64,000 nt of DNA from Candidatus Zhuqueibacterota bacterium (GTDB lineage: Bacteria > Zhuqueibacterota > Zhuqueibacteria > Zhuqueibacterales > Zhuqueibacteraceae): the NCBI GenBank assembly GCA_022616415.1, contig JAKEEU010000280.1:17079-81078 (forward strand), read 5' to 3'. The stretch's first letter is position 1; the number at the start of each line of letters is the position of its first letter. Made by a program: the position numbers and the translations under genes. The notes under the pieces were generated by a model. It had not been told where the DNA came from, searched no databases, and was given only the letters and a program-made list of their open reading frames with translations. Of the stretch, positions 26,312-35,118 are shown piece by piece.

Positions 26312-27057
26312 ACGTAGAAGCTTATCTGCAACGCATTGATTATCACCGCGACCGTACCCCAAATGCTGAAACTTTGCGTAACCTGCATCATGCGCACATG
26401 CTGGCGGTGCCGTTTGAAAATCTTGATATTCATCAGGGAAGGCCCATCCTACTTGCTGAAAACCTGTTTTATGAGAAAATCGTTTTGCGGAGACGTGGTG
26501 GGTTTTGCTACGAAGCCAACGGTCTCTTTGCAGCACTCTTGCACGAGTTAGGCTTCAATGTGACCTTGCTCTCGGCACGGGTGATGGATGACGGCAGCCC
26601 CGGACCGGAATTTGATCACTTGACTTTGCTGATGCAATTGGAAGAGCGCTGGCTCGCCGATGTCGGCTTTGGCGATTCGTTTCGCGAGCCTTTGCGACTC
26701 GACGATCCGAGCGCGCAACTCCAAAATCACGGCGCTTATCGCTTGACCAGAGATGATGAACAATGGACGTTGCTGGCGCGCTCGTCAGACAATGAGTGGA
26801 AGCCACAATACGTGTTCACGCTCCGGCCCCACCAGCTTGCCGATTTTGCCGGCAGGTGTCATTATCATCAAACCTCCCCGGAATCCCATTTTACACGAAA
26901 GCGTGTGTGCTCGCTGGCGACGCCGGCAGGCCGAGTGACATTGAGCGACATGCGCCTCATTATTACCAAAAGCGGCGAGCGGCAGGAGAGAATGTTGGCC
27001 AGTAAGGAAGAATACGCCAATGCGCTGCGAGAATATTTTGGGGTCAAGCTGGATTGA
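26308..27057 (+). CDS. Arylamine N-acetyltransferase
   Basis: A 249-residue NAT. It transfers acetyl from acetyl-CoA to arylamines and hydrazines using a Cys-His-Asp triad: RGGFCYE (Cys67), FDHLTLL (His104) and LADVGFGD (Asp118). Length is slightly short of the usual 270-280 because of the C-terminal domain. It overlaps the zinc-finger gene by ATGA, so the two are coupled. Confidence 0.93.
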   Translation: MNVEAYLQRIDYHRDRTPNAETLRNLHHAHMLAVPFENLDIHQGRPILLAENLFYEKIVLRRRGGFCYEANGLFAALLHELGFNVTLLSARVMDDGSPGPEFDHLTLLMQLEERWLADVGFGDSFREPLRLDDPSAQLQNHGAYRLTRDDEQWTLLARSSDNEWKPQYVFTLRPHQLADFAGRCHYHQTSPESHFTRKRVCSLATPAGRVTLSDMRLIITKSGERQERMLASKEEYANALREYFGVKLD

Positions 27058-27255
27058 ATAAAGCTGCGCATCGGACATCGACCCGCTCTAATTGCGCACG
27101 GATGAACGTGTCAATGGATCGTCAGTGGTTTCAGCTTGATTTTTGAAAAAAAATTCTGTACTTTTTGTCACGCACCTGGCTTGTAACGTGCAAAATTTAG
27201 CTGATTTAGTTTGCCATTTTTCGGGCTGGATACGTCTATTTATATAGGGAATGCC

Positions 27256-27501
27256 ATGATTTTAGTCATTGAAGAAAAAGAGCTAAAGCACTTGCCAATT
27301 ACAACTGATCCAGAAATTTTGAGCGGCGCGCCGGTGTTTCGAGGAACGCGCGTACCAATTGATGCGCTGATGAATAACCTCGAGGCCGGCCTGACGCTGG
27401 ATGAGTTTCTCGACAACTTTCCTACAGTCACCCGAGAACAAGCGCTGCAAGTTCTTGAGTTTTCCAAATCCACCTTGATGCGATTGGGCAAGGCAAATTG
27501 A
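27256..27501 (+). CDS. DUF433 antitoxin-like protein
   Basis: 81 residues: PEILSGAPVFRGTRVPIDAL and LDEFLDNFPTVTREQALQVL are the DUF433 signature, a VapB-like antitoxin with a winged-helix fold. ATG at 27256 has GGGA upstream; a TTG at 27211 is rejected. The TGA overlaps the partner toxin start. Confidence 0.9.
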   Translation: MILVIEEKELKHLPITTDPEILSGAPVFRGTRVPIDALMNNLEAGLTLDEFLDNFPTVTREQALQVLEFSKSTLMRLGKAN

Positions 27502-27815
27502 AGATATTGTTGGACGAATGCACGCCCCGTGTGGTCAAAAAACGGCTGCCTCAATATTTTATTCGTACGGCACAAGAAATGGGTTGGGCGGGCATTAAAA
27601 ATAGCAAGCTGCTCAACTTGGCCGAAGGCCAGTTTGAGGTTTTAATTTCAACCGATCAAAATCTCCCGTACCAACAAAACCTCTCCGGCAAAAAACTAGC
27701 GGTGATTATTTTGCCCAGCAACAAGGTTCCCATCATAGCCCAGCTTATACCCGCTATCGAACAAGCATTGCAGACAATTCATCCAGCAACATTTGTTGAA
27801 ATTCCGCTCCCGTGA
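27498..27815 (+). CDS. DUF5615 PIN-like toxin
   Basis: 105 residues. MKILLDECTPRVVKKRLPQ and the DQNLPYQQNLSGKKLAVIIL segment are typical of the DUF5615/PIN-like family (the VapC-type RNase fold with an early Asp). It is paired with DUF433 and overlaps it by 4 bases with a TTG start. A toxin-antitoxin module is the usual context for this pair. Confidence 0.88.
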   Translation: MKILLDECTPRVVKKRLPQYFIRTAQEMGWAGIKNSKLLNLAEGQFEVLISTDQNLPYQQNLSGKKLAVIILPSNKVPIIAQLIPAIEQALQTIHPATFVEIPLP

Positions 27816-27833
27816 CGAACCGTGAAATCCGAG

Positions 27834-28841
27834 ATGAAAAATTCCCCCATCCCCAGATTAGACCGGCACCCCGAACTGCGCCAGCACCTGCTCAAATATT
27901 GCCGTCTCCAGCCCGGCGAAATTTGGCGTGATCCTTCCGGAAAGCATCGCGTCGGCTGTTTGGATGCGGCGAACCCGAGTCACATTCACAAGCTGATGGC
28001 CGAAGAACGAGCCACACTGGCGATTCACGACCCACCGTACAATCTCGTGGCGTTTGACGAAAGAGAACTCTTCGAATATATCGCGTGGTGCAAGCAGTGG
28101 GTTGAAAACACCGATGCCGTGCTGACGGAGAACGGTTCACTTTACATCTGGCTCGGCGCCGATCAAACCGCGGGTTTTCAGCCCCTGCCGGATTTTATGA
28201 TCATGATGCGTGGTACGCCGTTTCGCCCCCGCAGTTTCATTACGATGCGCAACCAGCGCGGCTACGGCACGCAGAAAAACTGGATGGCGGTGCGGCAGGA
28301 ATTGCTTTATTATATCAAAGGCGAGCCGAACTTCAACATCGAAGCGGAATACACCGACATTCCCAAAATCCTGCGCGGCTATTACAAAGCAGTCAACGGC
28401 AAAGTTACCGAAAATTTCGAGCGCAGCAAATCGCAAAATATCCGCGCCGGCAACGTTTGGGTGGACATTCAGCAAGTCTTCTACCGTATGGAAGAGAACG
28501 TCAACGGCTGCTACACGCAGAAGCCGCTGAAAAGCATCGAGCGCCTCATTCGCGCCAGCTCGCAAAAAGGCGACCTTGTTCTCGATTTTTTCTGCCACGC
28601 CGGCACCACGCTCTTGGCGGCGGAAATACTCGGCAGGCGGTGTTACACCATCGACCTCGACCCGATATATTGCGAGATCGCCATCCGCCGCCTCGAACAC
28701 TTCCGCGCCACCGGCAAAACCGGCTGGCAAAACGGCAATCCGTTTGAGGAAGAAATCTCGGGAGACGGCGAATTGCAATCAATGCTGCATCAACAGCAAG
28801 AAATGAAAACCGATGAGCGGCAACAGATGGAAATATTCTGA
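27834..28841 (+). CDS. DNA N4/N6 methyltransferase (beta-type order)
   Basis: A 335-residue SAM-dependent DNA methyltransferase. The catalytic motif IV is DPPYN (residues 66-70) and the SAM-binding motif DFFCHAGTT comes later, near residue 257, followed by RRCYTIDLDPIYCEIAIRRL. This motif order is the beta class of amino-methylating enzymes (N6-adenine or N4-cytosine). No restriction endonuclease is adjacent, so it is an orphan or has lost its partner. The start may instead be the GTG at 27822. Confidence 0.85.
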   Translation: MKNSPIPRLDRHPELRQHLLKYCRLQPGEIWRDPSGKHRVGCLDAANPSHIHKLMAEERATLAIHDPPYNLVAFDERELFEYIAWCKQWVENTDAVLTENGSLYIWLGADQTAGFQPLPDFMIMMRGTPFRPRSFITMRNQRGYGTQKNWMAVRQELLYYIKGEPNFNIEAEYTDIPKILRGYYKAVNGKVTENFERSKSQNIRAGNVWVDIQQVFYRMEENVNGCYTQKPLKSIERLIRASSQKGDLVLDFFCHAGTTLLAAEILGRRCYTIDLDPIYCEIAIRRLEHFRATGKTGWQNGNPFEEEISGDGELQSMLHQQQEMKTDERQQMEIF

Positions 28842-29066
28842 AAGTTTCTGCTGCCAGCGAAAATTTGAAAGACCATCGGATAAAAGCTGCCAAACGTCGA
28901 ACTGATCGATCGTGACTATTAGGGACATTGTGGCGCGTTTACAAAAGTTGGTGGCAGAAATGGCGTGGGCGACATGAGGAAAATCTGCTTGCGCATGAAA
29001 GCAAAAACGCCTAAATTGTGTTATGATTTTTCGATAAGACTCAAGATTATGTTAAGGAGACGTCCC

Positions 29067-29852
29067 ATGCCCTCACCTTTCCCTGGAATGGATCCATATC
29101 TCGAGGCCTCACATATTTGGGAGGATTTTCATGCCAGCCTGGCGATGGAAATCCGCAATCAATTAGCCCCCGGCCTCCGGCCGCGGTACATTGCCGCGTT
29201 GATTCCGACAGTAACCTACGATGAAGTTCTTGTCGAAAAAGCTCACCGAGCAAAGCCCGATGTGAGTGTCTGGCAAGTGGACGAGCAACCCTGGAGCGGC
29301 GAAGCTGTTGCCATCGCACCAGCCCCGCTTCTCGGCCATGTCGTGCTCGAAGAGCCGATTAGGTTATACAGCGTTGAAATTCGCGAGGCCGCAACCGGCT
29401 TGTTGGTAACTGTCATTGAGATTCTTTCGCCAGTTAACAAGCGTCCGAGTCATGAGGCATTCGAAGATTATCGCCGCAAGCGCCGTGATCTTTTGCGCAG
29501 CTCGGCGCATCTGATGGAGATCGACCTCTTGCGCGTCGGCCACCGGCCGCCGCTGGTCACGCCTTTGCCTGAAGCGCCGTATTTCGTTTTCCTGCACCGC
29601 GGAGACAATCGCCCCGAAGTCGAAATCTGGCCGCTGCGATTTCAAAATCCTATTCCGCTGCTGCCCGTTCCATTGCTCGCGCCGGATCCGGATGTGCCTC
29701 TCGATCTCGGTCGGGCGATTCAGAGCATTTACGACGCTGCAGCTTACGACCTTCGCCTCGACTATGGCCAGGCTCCGCCCAAGCCGGACCTTGTGCCGGA
29801 GGATGCAGAGTGGGTGAGGGCGCAATTGCAATCCATCAGAGAAAAGAGTTAG
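29067..29852 (+). CDS. DUF4058 family protein
   Basis: A 261-residue protein. The start MPSPFPGMDPYLEASHIWED and the later VEIREAATGLLVTVIEILSP and NKRPSHEAFEDYRRKR fit DUF4058, known mainly from cyanobacteria and Chloroflexi-like genomes; the family has a restriction-endonuclease-like core but no known role. AAGGAGACG precedes the ATG, which sets the start 102 bases inside the open frame. Confidence 0.85.
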   Translation: MPSPFPGMDPYLEASHIWEDFHASLAMEIRNQLAPGLRPRYIAALIPTVTYDEVLVEKAHRAKPDVSVWQVDEQPWSGEAVAIAPAPLLGHVVLEEPIRLYSVEIREAATGLLVTVIEILSPVNKRPSHEAFEDYRRKRRDLLRSSAHLMEIDLLRVGHRPPLVTPLPEAPYFVFLHRGDNRPEVEIWPLRFQNPIPLLPVPLLAPDPDVPLDLGRAIQSIYDAAAYDLRLDYGQAPPKPDLVPEDAEWVRAQLQSIREKS

Positions 29853-29946
29853 TAGCAGGCTGGATCCGATGCGATTTTTGTCCAACCCCTATTGCGCCAA
29901 CGATGACGCCGACCAAATTCAAAAAGTTTAGCTCAAGGAGGCCGTT

Positions 29947-31632
29947 TTGTCTTCTTACTCCCGCCGTCAATTTCTCAAAACCACATCCGCTGGCGCCATC
30001 GCTGCGTCGCCGTGGTTTTCCATGGCTTGCGGTTTATTCGAGAAGTTCGATTTGCTGATCATCGGCGGGCGCGTTTATGACGGCTCCGGCCGTCCCGGCC
30101 TCATCGGCGATTTCGGCATCAAAAACGGCAAGGTCGCGGCACTCGGCGATTTGAAAAACAAATCTGCCACAAAAAAAATTGATGCTGCCGGCATGGCGGT
30201 CGCGCCCGGTTTCATCGATTTTCATTCCCATAGCGACGAAGAGTTATTGCTCGGCGGCGAGGCCCAATCCAAAATTCGGCAAGGCGTCACCACGGAAATC
30301 ATCGGACAAGACGGCGGCTCGGTGGCGCCGCTGACCGAAAAGATGCGCGCCGCGTGGAGTGAAAATCTCAAATCAAATTATGGCATTGAAATCGTTTGGC
30401 TGGATTTCGCCGGTTATTTTCACCGTTTGGAAAAGAGCGGGCTCATCACCAACGTCGCCAGCATGGTGGGTCAAGGCTCGCTGCGGGAATATATCGTCGG
30501 CGAAGACAATCGTCCCGCCACCCCGGAAGAAATAGAAAAGATGAAAGCACTCGCCCGCGCCGCTTTTCAACAAGGCGCGTATGGCATCTCTTCAGGACTC
30601 GAATATACGCCGGGCAGTTTTGCGAGCACGGAAGAGATCATCGAAATTTGCCAAGCAATGGATGGCCGGGGAATTTACTCCACACACATGCGTAACGAGG
30701 ACGACGCCGTGCTCGAGGCTGTCGACGAGGCCATTCGTATTGCGCGCGAGTCCGGTGTGGCGCTGAATATTTCGCATCTGAAAGCGCAAAACCCCAATAA
30801 TTGGCACAAAGTGCCGCTCATTCTCGAAAAGCTGGAGCAAGCGCGCGCCGTCGGGATGCAGGTGACGTGTGATCGTTATCCGTATATTACCTATAACACC
30901 GGGCTTTCTTCGCTTTTCCCCTTGTGGAGCCGGGAAGGCGGCAGCGAAAAATTTGTGGGGCGTTTAAAAGATTCTTCATTGCAGGGCCAATTGCGCCAGG
31001 AAGTCCTGCGCAAAGTGGAAAATCTCGGCGGCTGGCAAGCTGTGATGATTTCGGGATTGCCAAAAAACCCGGAGCGCCAAAAATATGAAGGCAAAAATTT
31101 TGCTGAGCTTTCGCAAAACGGCGCCGAACCCTTCAAGCTGCTCGTCGATTTGCTGATTCAGGAAGAAGGTGGCGGCGGCATGGTGGGATTCGGCATGAGT
31201 GAAGATGAGTTGACCGAGGTACTGAATTACCCGCATGCGATGGTCGCGAGCGACGGCTCGGCTTTGGCAACCAGCGGTGTGCTGCGTTCCGGCAATCCGC
31301 ATCCGCGGTCGTTCGGCACTTTCCCGCGCGTTTTGGGGAAATATGCCCGCGAAGAAAAATTGTTTGATCTCGCCGAAGCCATCCGCAAAATCACATCGTT
31401 GCCGGCGAGCACTTTGGGAATAAAGGATCGCGGATTTCTGCAAGTAGGCAACTATGCCGACGTGGTAATCTTCGATGCGGACAAAGTCATCGACCGCGCC
31501 AACTGGACGGCGCCGCACCAATATCCTGAAGGGATTCGCTTCGTTTTGGTGAATGGCGAAGTGGTGATTGACGACGGCGAATTCACTGGCACATTGGCGG
31601 GGCGGGTGCTGCGGGCACCGTTTGGGGCTTAG
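29947..31632 (+). CDS. N-acyl-D-amino-acid deacylase family amidohydrolase, Tat-exported
   Basis: A 561-residue amidohydrolase. A twin-arginine signal (SRRQFLKTTSAGAIAAS) and Cys suggest Tat export. Metal-binding HSH in GFIDFHSHSDEELL, ISHLKAQNPNNW, and the late Asp in MVASDGSALAT are D-aminoacylase-like. The usual NCG zinc loop reads GQDGGS here. TTG start with AAGGAGG six bases upstream. Expected to release D-amino acids from N-acyl forms; the exact substrate is unknown. Confidence 0.88.
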   Translation: MSSYSRRQFLKTTSAGAIAASPWFSMACGLFEKFDLLIIGGRVYDGSGRPGLIGDFGIKNGKVAALGDLKNKSATKKIDAAGMAVAPGFIDFHSHSDEELLLGGEAQSKIRQGVTTEIIGQDGGSVAPLTEKMRAAWSENLKSNYGIEIVWLDFAGYFHRLEKSGLITNVASMVGQGSLREYIVGEDNRPATPEEIEKMKALARAAFQQGAYGISSGLEYTPGSFASTEEIIEICQAMDGRGIYSTHMRNEDDAVLEAVDEAIRIARESGVALNISHLKAQNPNNWHKVPLILEKLEQARAVGMQVTCDRYPYITYNTGLSSLFPLWSREGGSEKFVGRLKDSSLQGQLRQEVLRKVENLGGWQAVMISGLPKNPERQKYEGKNFAELSQNGAEPFKLLVDLLIQEEGGGGMVGFGMSEDELTEVLNYPHAMVASDGSALATSGVLRSGNPHPRSFGTFPRVLGKYAREEKLFDLAEAIRKITSLPASTLGIKDRGFLQVGNYADVVIFDADKVIDRANWTAPHQYPEGIRFVLVNGEVVIDDGEFTGTLAGRVLRAPFGA

Positions 31633-31737
31633 CTTTATTTTCCTTGCACACGAACGGCGATGCCAGAGGTTGCTTGGTTTAAGATTGAACAACACAACGC
31701 GGATAGGCTCTTGAGTGGCTGCACTCTCAAATAAGCT

Positions 31738-31812
31738 TTTTAACCGCGAATGAGCGCAAATTTACGCGAATGAAAATATTAACGTTCATTGGTGTTGATT
31801 CGCGGTTTAAAA
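31738..31812. repeat. AACCGCGAAT inverted repeat
   Basis: TTTTAACCGCGAAT on the left and ATTCGCGGTTTAAAA on the right, with the related AACGCGAAT-like word in the loop. It lies between the deacylase and SDR genes. A relative is at 42252-42367. Confidence 0.75.
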
Positions 31813-31869
31813 GTGCTTGCCGAAAAAACAAGGAGTTCACTTTAGAAAGACTATTTTTAAGGAGAGATG

Positions 31870-32577
31870 ATGAATTTCAAAGATAAAGTCGTGGTGATTA
31901 CAGGCGGAACCGGTGCGCTCGGTAGCGCGGTCACGTCCGCTTTTTTGCAAGCCGGGGCCAAAGTTTTTGTCACCTACAGGAGCGAGCAGGAATTTGACGC
32001 TCTAAAAGCAAGTGTCAACGCGCACGCAGCGTTGACTGGAATCAAAACGAATGTTTTGGATGAGGCGAGCGTGAAGGCGATGGTGCAGCAGGCCGCGCGC
32101 TTTGGCCGCATTGAGATGCTGGTGAATTTAGTGGGCGGCTATTTGGGCGGCGTGCCGGTCACTGAAATGAGCGTCGAGCAGTGGGACAAAATGATTGATC
32201 TCAATTTGAAGTCGGCCTTCTTGTGCTGCAAGCACGTTTTGCCGGTGATGATGCAACAGAATGTTGGTAGAATCATCAACGTCGGCTCCATAGGCGGTCT
32301 GCAAGGCGGCGAGGGCACATCCGCCTACGGGGCGTCGAAAGCGGGGCTCATTAATTTTACCCAATCATTAGCGGCAGAAGGCAAACACTACACTATCACG
32401 GCCAACGCCGTCATTCCCGGTACTATCGACACGCCGGCGAATCGTCAAGCCATGCCGCAGGCCAATTTCGATGAATGGGTGAAGCCGGAAGCGTTGGCGC
32501 AAGTCATTTTGTTTTTATCATCGGAAGAGGCACAAGCCATCACCGGCGCAACGATTCCGGTTTTGGGCAAGTTGTGA
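31870..32577 (+). CDS. Short-chain dehydrogenase/reductase
   Basis: A 235-residue SDR. The Rossmann glycine motif TGGTGALGSA, the catalytic Ser in NVGSIGGLQG, YGASK (Tyr-x-x-x-Lys) and PGTIDTPAN are all present. AAGGAGAG sits before tandem ATGs at 31867 and 31870; the spacing favours the second. Substrate unknown. Confidence 0.92.
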   Translation: MNFKDKVVVITGGTGALGSAVTSAFLQAGAKVFVTYRSEQEFDALKASVNAHAALTGIKTNVLDEASVKAMVQQAARFGRIEMLVNLVGGYLGGVPVTEMSVEQWDKMIDLNLKSAFLCCKHVLPVMMQQNVGRIINVGSIGGLQGGEGTSAYGASKAGLINFTQSLAAEGKHYTITANAVIPGTIDTPANRQAMPQANFDEWVKPEALAQVILFLSSEEAQAITGATIPVLGKL

Positions 32578-32800
32578 ATGGCTGGCAGGGATCGTTGTCA
32601 GAATACAGCAAAGTCAACAGAGGTGAACATTTTTTCACCAGCGCGGTGCGGGGCTTCTGCTGATATTCATCAATAAATCAGTAGGGGTCATCCCCAATGA
32701 CAGATCGACCACCCCATTGCCATATCAAAATTCCTTATTGACAATCTCATCAAACTTCGTTACTTTTAATTCTATAATTGATTGCTTGCGCCGGCATTTA

Positions 32801-32863
32801 GACCCCGGGAGTCCCGATATTCTTTGTTCATTTTTTAATAAGGAAACTCGGGACTTCGGGGTC
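32801..32863. repeat. GACCCCGGGAGTCCCGA inverted repeat
   Basis: Left arm GACCCCGGGAGTCCCGA and right arm TCGGGACTTCGGGGTC, loop of about 30 bases. Related to the GTCCC/GGGAC palindromes elsewhere. It could act as a terminator or an attenuator upstream of porX. Confidence 0.75.
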
Positions 32864-32880
32864 TTATTGCTTGGCGGACG

Positions 32881-32988
32881 GCGCAGAGGACTGAGGGCGT
32901 GGCGCAAAGAGCATGGCGCATAGCGCCGAAATTCAAAATAGCACGCCATGCTCTCTGCTCTAAGCCCTCAGCGCTATGCCCTCTGCAG
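32881..32988. repeat. GCGCAGAGGACTGAGGGC-type inverted repeat
   Basis: Words such as GAGGGCGTGGCGC and AGAGCATGGCG on the left pair with CGCCATGCTCT and GCCCTCAGCGC on the right. It ends 20 bases before the porX start. Confidence 0.7.
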
Positions 32989-33007
32989 AAACTAAATACG
33001 AAATCTC

Positions 33008-34582
33008 ATGCCGGAAACGCGCAATAAAATCCTGTGGGTGGACGATGAAATCGAATTGCTTCGCCCGCATATTTTGTTTTTGGAAGAAAAGGGATATCTG
33101 GTTCGGCCGGCGGCGAATGCCGACGACGCGATTTCGTTGGTGCGGCGGGAAGCTTTCGATCTCGTTTTGCTCGACGAGATGATGCCGGGCAAGGACGGCT
33201 TGACGGCGCTCGCCGAAATCAAAGAAATCAACCCTTCGCTGCCGGTGGTGATGGTCACCAAAAACGAAGAAGAGCGGTTGATGGAGGAGGCGATCGGCAG
33301 CCGCATCGACGACTATCTGACCAAGCCGGTCAATCCAAGCCAGATTCTTTCGACCTGCAAAAAAATTCTCGACACGCGCAAGATCACCGGCGCCCGCGTT
33401 TCGCGCGATTATATCGCCGAGTTCAACCAAATCGCCCGCACCCTGCTGGAGCCGTTGACCTGGCAAAATTGGATCGGCCTGTATTTGCGAATTTGTGAAT
33501 GGGAGATCGAGTTGGATCGCCACCCCGATCTCAGCTTGCGTCAGATGCTGGCCGAGCAAAAACGCGAATGCAACGCCGAATTCAGCAAGTTCATCGAGAA
33601 ACACTACAAAAACTGGGTCAAACCGAACGGCGGTGCGCCGGCAGAAAGGCCGTTGCTGTCGCCGGATCTGGTGCGGCATTACGTGTTGCCGCTCATTCAG
33701 CAGAGCCGCCGCGTGGTTTTCCTCGTCATCGATAATCTTCGTCTCGACCAATGGCTGACCATCGAGCCGTTGCTGCGCGACCGCTTCACGATTGCGAAAG
33801 AATATTACTTGTCGATTTTGCCGACCGCCACGCCGTTTGCGCGCAACGCGATTTTTGCCGGCAACTTTCCGCTCGACATCGAGCAGCAGCATCCCGAGAT
33901 GTGGGAAAAAGACAAGGACGACGAGACCAGCCTCAATCGCTTCGAGCGCCAGCTTCTCGAAGCGCAGTTGGAGGAGATGGGCGTGCGCTTGAAGCCGGAG
34001 CCTAAGTACATCAAGATTCTGGACGTGAACGAGGCGAAGAACGTGGAAAAGCAGATCGGCTCGCTGGCGGATCTGCCGCTGCTGGCGCTCGTGATCAATT
34101 TCGTCGATATTCTCGCGCACAGCCGCAGCGATTCCGAGGTGCTGCGCGAGATCACGCCGGATGAGTCCGCGTATCGCTCGCTCACCAAATCGTGGTTCGA
34201 ACACTCATCGCTTTTCCGCATGTTGTCCGAGCTGGCGAGCCGCGGCAACACAGTGATCCTGACTTCGGATCACGGCAGCATTCGCGGCATGCGCGGCGCG
34301 AAAGTCATCGGCGACCGCGAAACCTCGACGAATCTGCGCTACAAATACGGCCGCAGCTTGAAAGTCGATGCCAAGCACGCCATCATTGTCAAAGATCCGC
34401 GCGATTACCGGCTGCCGTCGGCGGGGATCAACACGAATTTTCTTTTTGCCAAGGAAGATTTCTATTTCGTTTATCCGACGAATTATCATTATTATTTGAA
34501 TTATTACCGCGACAGCCTGCAGCACGGCGGCGTCTCGCTGGAGGAGATGATTTTGCCGGTGGTGCGGCTGGAGCCGCGGTGA
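33008..34582 (+). CDS. porX: PorX-like response regulator with PglZ domain
   Basis: A 524-residue two-domain protein. Receiver domain at 1-125: acidic pocket DDE (12-14), phospho-accepting Asp56 (LLDEMMPG), Thr84 and Lys106. The rest is a PglZ alkaline-phosphatase-like domain with metal/nucleophile motifs VIDNLRLDQW, PTATPFARNA and TSDHGS. In Bacteroidetes PorX (with PorY) controls type IX secretion and hydrolyses cyclic oligonucleotides. No T9SS genes are in view and no histidine kinase is adjacent, so its target here is unknown. It heads the tsaE cluster but is separated by a hairpin. Confidence 0.92.
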   Translation: MPETRNKILWVDDEIELLRPHILFLEEKGYLVRPAANADDAISLVRREAFDLVLLDEMMPGKDGLTALAEIKEINPSLPVVMVTKNEEERLMEEAIGSRIDDYLTKPVNPSQILSTCKKILDTRKITGARVSRDYIAEFNQIARTLLEPLTWQNWIGLYLRICEWEIELDRHPDLSLRQMLAEQKRECNAEFSKFIEKHYKNWVKPNGGAPAERPLLSPDLVRHYVLPLIQQSRRVVFLVIDNLRLDQWLTIEPLLRDRFTIAKEYYLSILPTATPFARNAIFAGNFPLDIEQQHPEMWEKDKDDETSLNRFERQLLEAQLEEMGVRLKPEPKYIKILDVNEAKNVEKQIGSLADLPLLALVINFVDILAHSRSDSEVLREITPDESAYRSLTKSWFEHSSLFRMLSELASRGNTVILTSDHGSIRGMRGAKVIGDRETSTNLRYKYGRSLKVDAKHAIIVKDPRDYRLPSAGINTNFLFAKEDFYFVYPTNYHYYLNYYRDSLQHGGVSLEEMILPVVRLEPR

Positions 34583-34583
34583 G

Positions 34584-34640
34584 GTAGCCCAGACGGCCCG
34601 TCTGGAAAATGTAAGGCCCAGACCAGCGGTCTGGGTTGCG
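34584..34640. repeat. CAGAC/GTCTG hairpin pair
   Basis: GCCCAGACGGCCCGTCTGG and CCCAGACCAGCGGTCTGGG stand side by side between porX and tsaE. Same family at 38534, 49061 and 49806. Confidence 0.8.
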
Positions 34641-34644
34641 AACG

Positions 34645-35118
34645 ATGACTATACTTTCACACTCCGTCGCCGAAACACACCGACTAGCGGCCAAGCTCGC
34701 AGCGCAGGCAAAACCGGGTGAGGTGATTGCGCTCTTTGGCGATTTGGGCAACGGCAAAACCACGTTCGTGCAGGGTTTTTGCGCCGCGTGCGGCGTGACT
34801 TCGCCGATCACCAGCCCGACGTTTACGCTCATGCACATCTACCGCGGCCGGCAGTGGCCGATTTATCATTTTGATTTTTACCGCTTGCAAAGCGTTGCGG
34901 AGGCGCAAGCTTTGGGCTGCGAAGAATATTTCGACGGCGACGGCGTTGCGCTGGTGGAGTGGCCGGAGCGGGCGTTGGCGTTGCTGCCGCCGCAGCATTG
35001 GCAAGTGCGTCTTCGCATTCCGGATTTTTCCGGTGCGCCGAATGAGCGCGAGATAAAAATTCACCGCGCCAGCAATGAAGAAACTAAAGCGCCACCGCTG
35101 GCGGAGGTGGCCGCGTGA
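34645..35118 (+). CDS. tsaE: tRNA t6A synthesis ATPase TsaE
   Basis: A 157-residue ATPase of the t6A tRNA-modification complex (with TsaB and TsaD). Walker A GDLGNGKTT, SPTFTL, HFDFYRLQ and a Walker-B-like ALVEWPER. ATG at 34645 chosen over a TTG at 34636. It overlaps tsaB by 4 bases. Confidence 0.95.
   Translation: MTILSHSVAETHRLAAKLAAQAKPGEVIALFGDLGNGKTTFVQGFCAACGVTSPITSPTFTLMHIYRGRQWPIYHFDFYRLQSVAEAQALGCEEYFDGDGVALVEWPERALALLPPQHWQVRLRIPDFSGAPNEREIKIHRASNEETKAPPLAEVAA

Larger units (their letters stand above)
32578..33007. other. Intergenic stretch filled by hairpin repeats
   Basis: A 430-base gap between the SDR gene and porX. It contains the two hairpins listed separately at 32801-32863 and 32881-32988. 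No coding frame is convincing. A TTGACA at 32738-32743 is followed by a TATAAT 29 bases on, too far to be a good promoter. Confidence 0.5.

Noticed and set aside
32738..32778. TTGACA ... TATAAT promoter before porX
   Set aside because: The spacing of 29 bases is too long for a sigma-70 promoter.
32960..34204. A 414-residue minus-strand frame
   Set aside because: Opposite porX; no domain pattern, Arg/Gln-rich.
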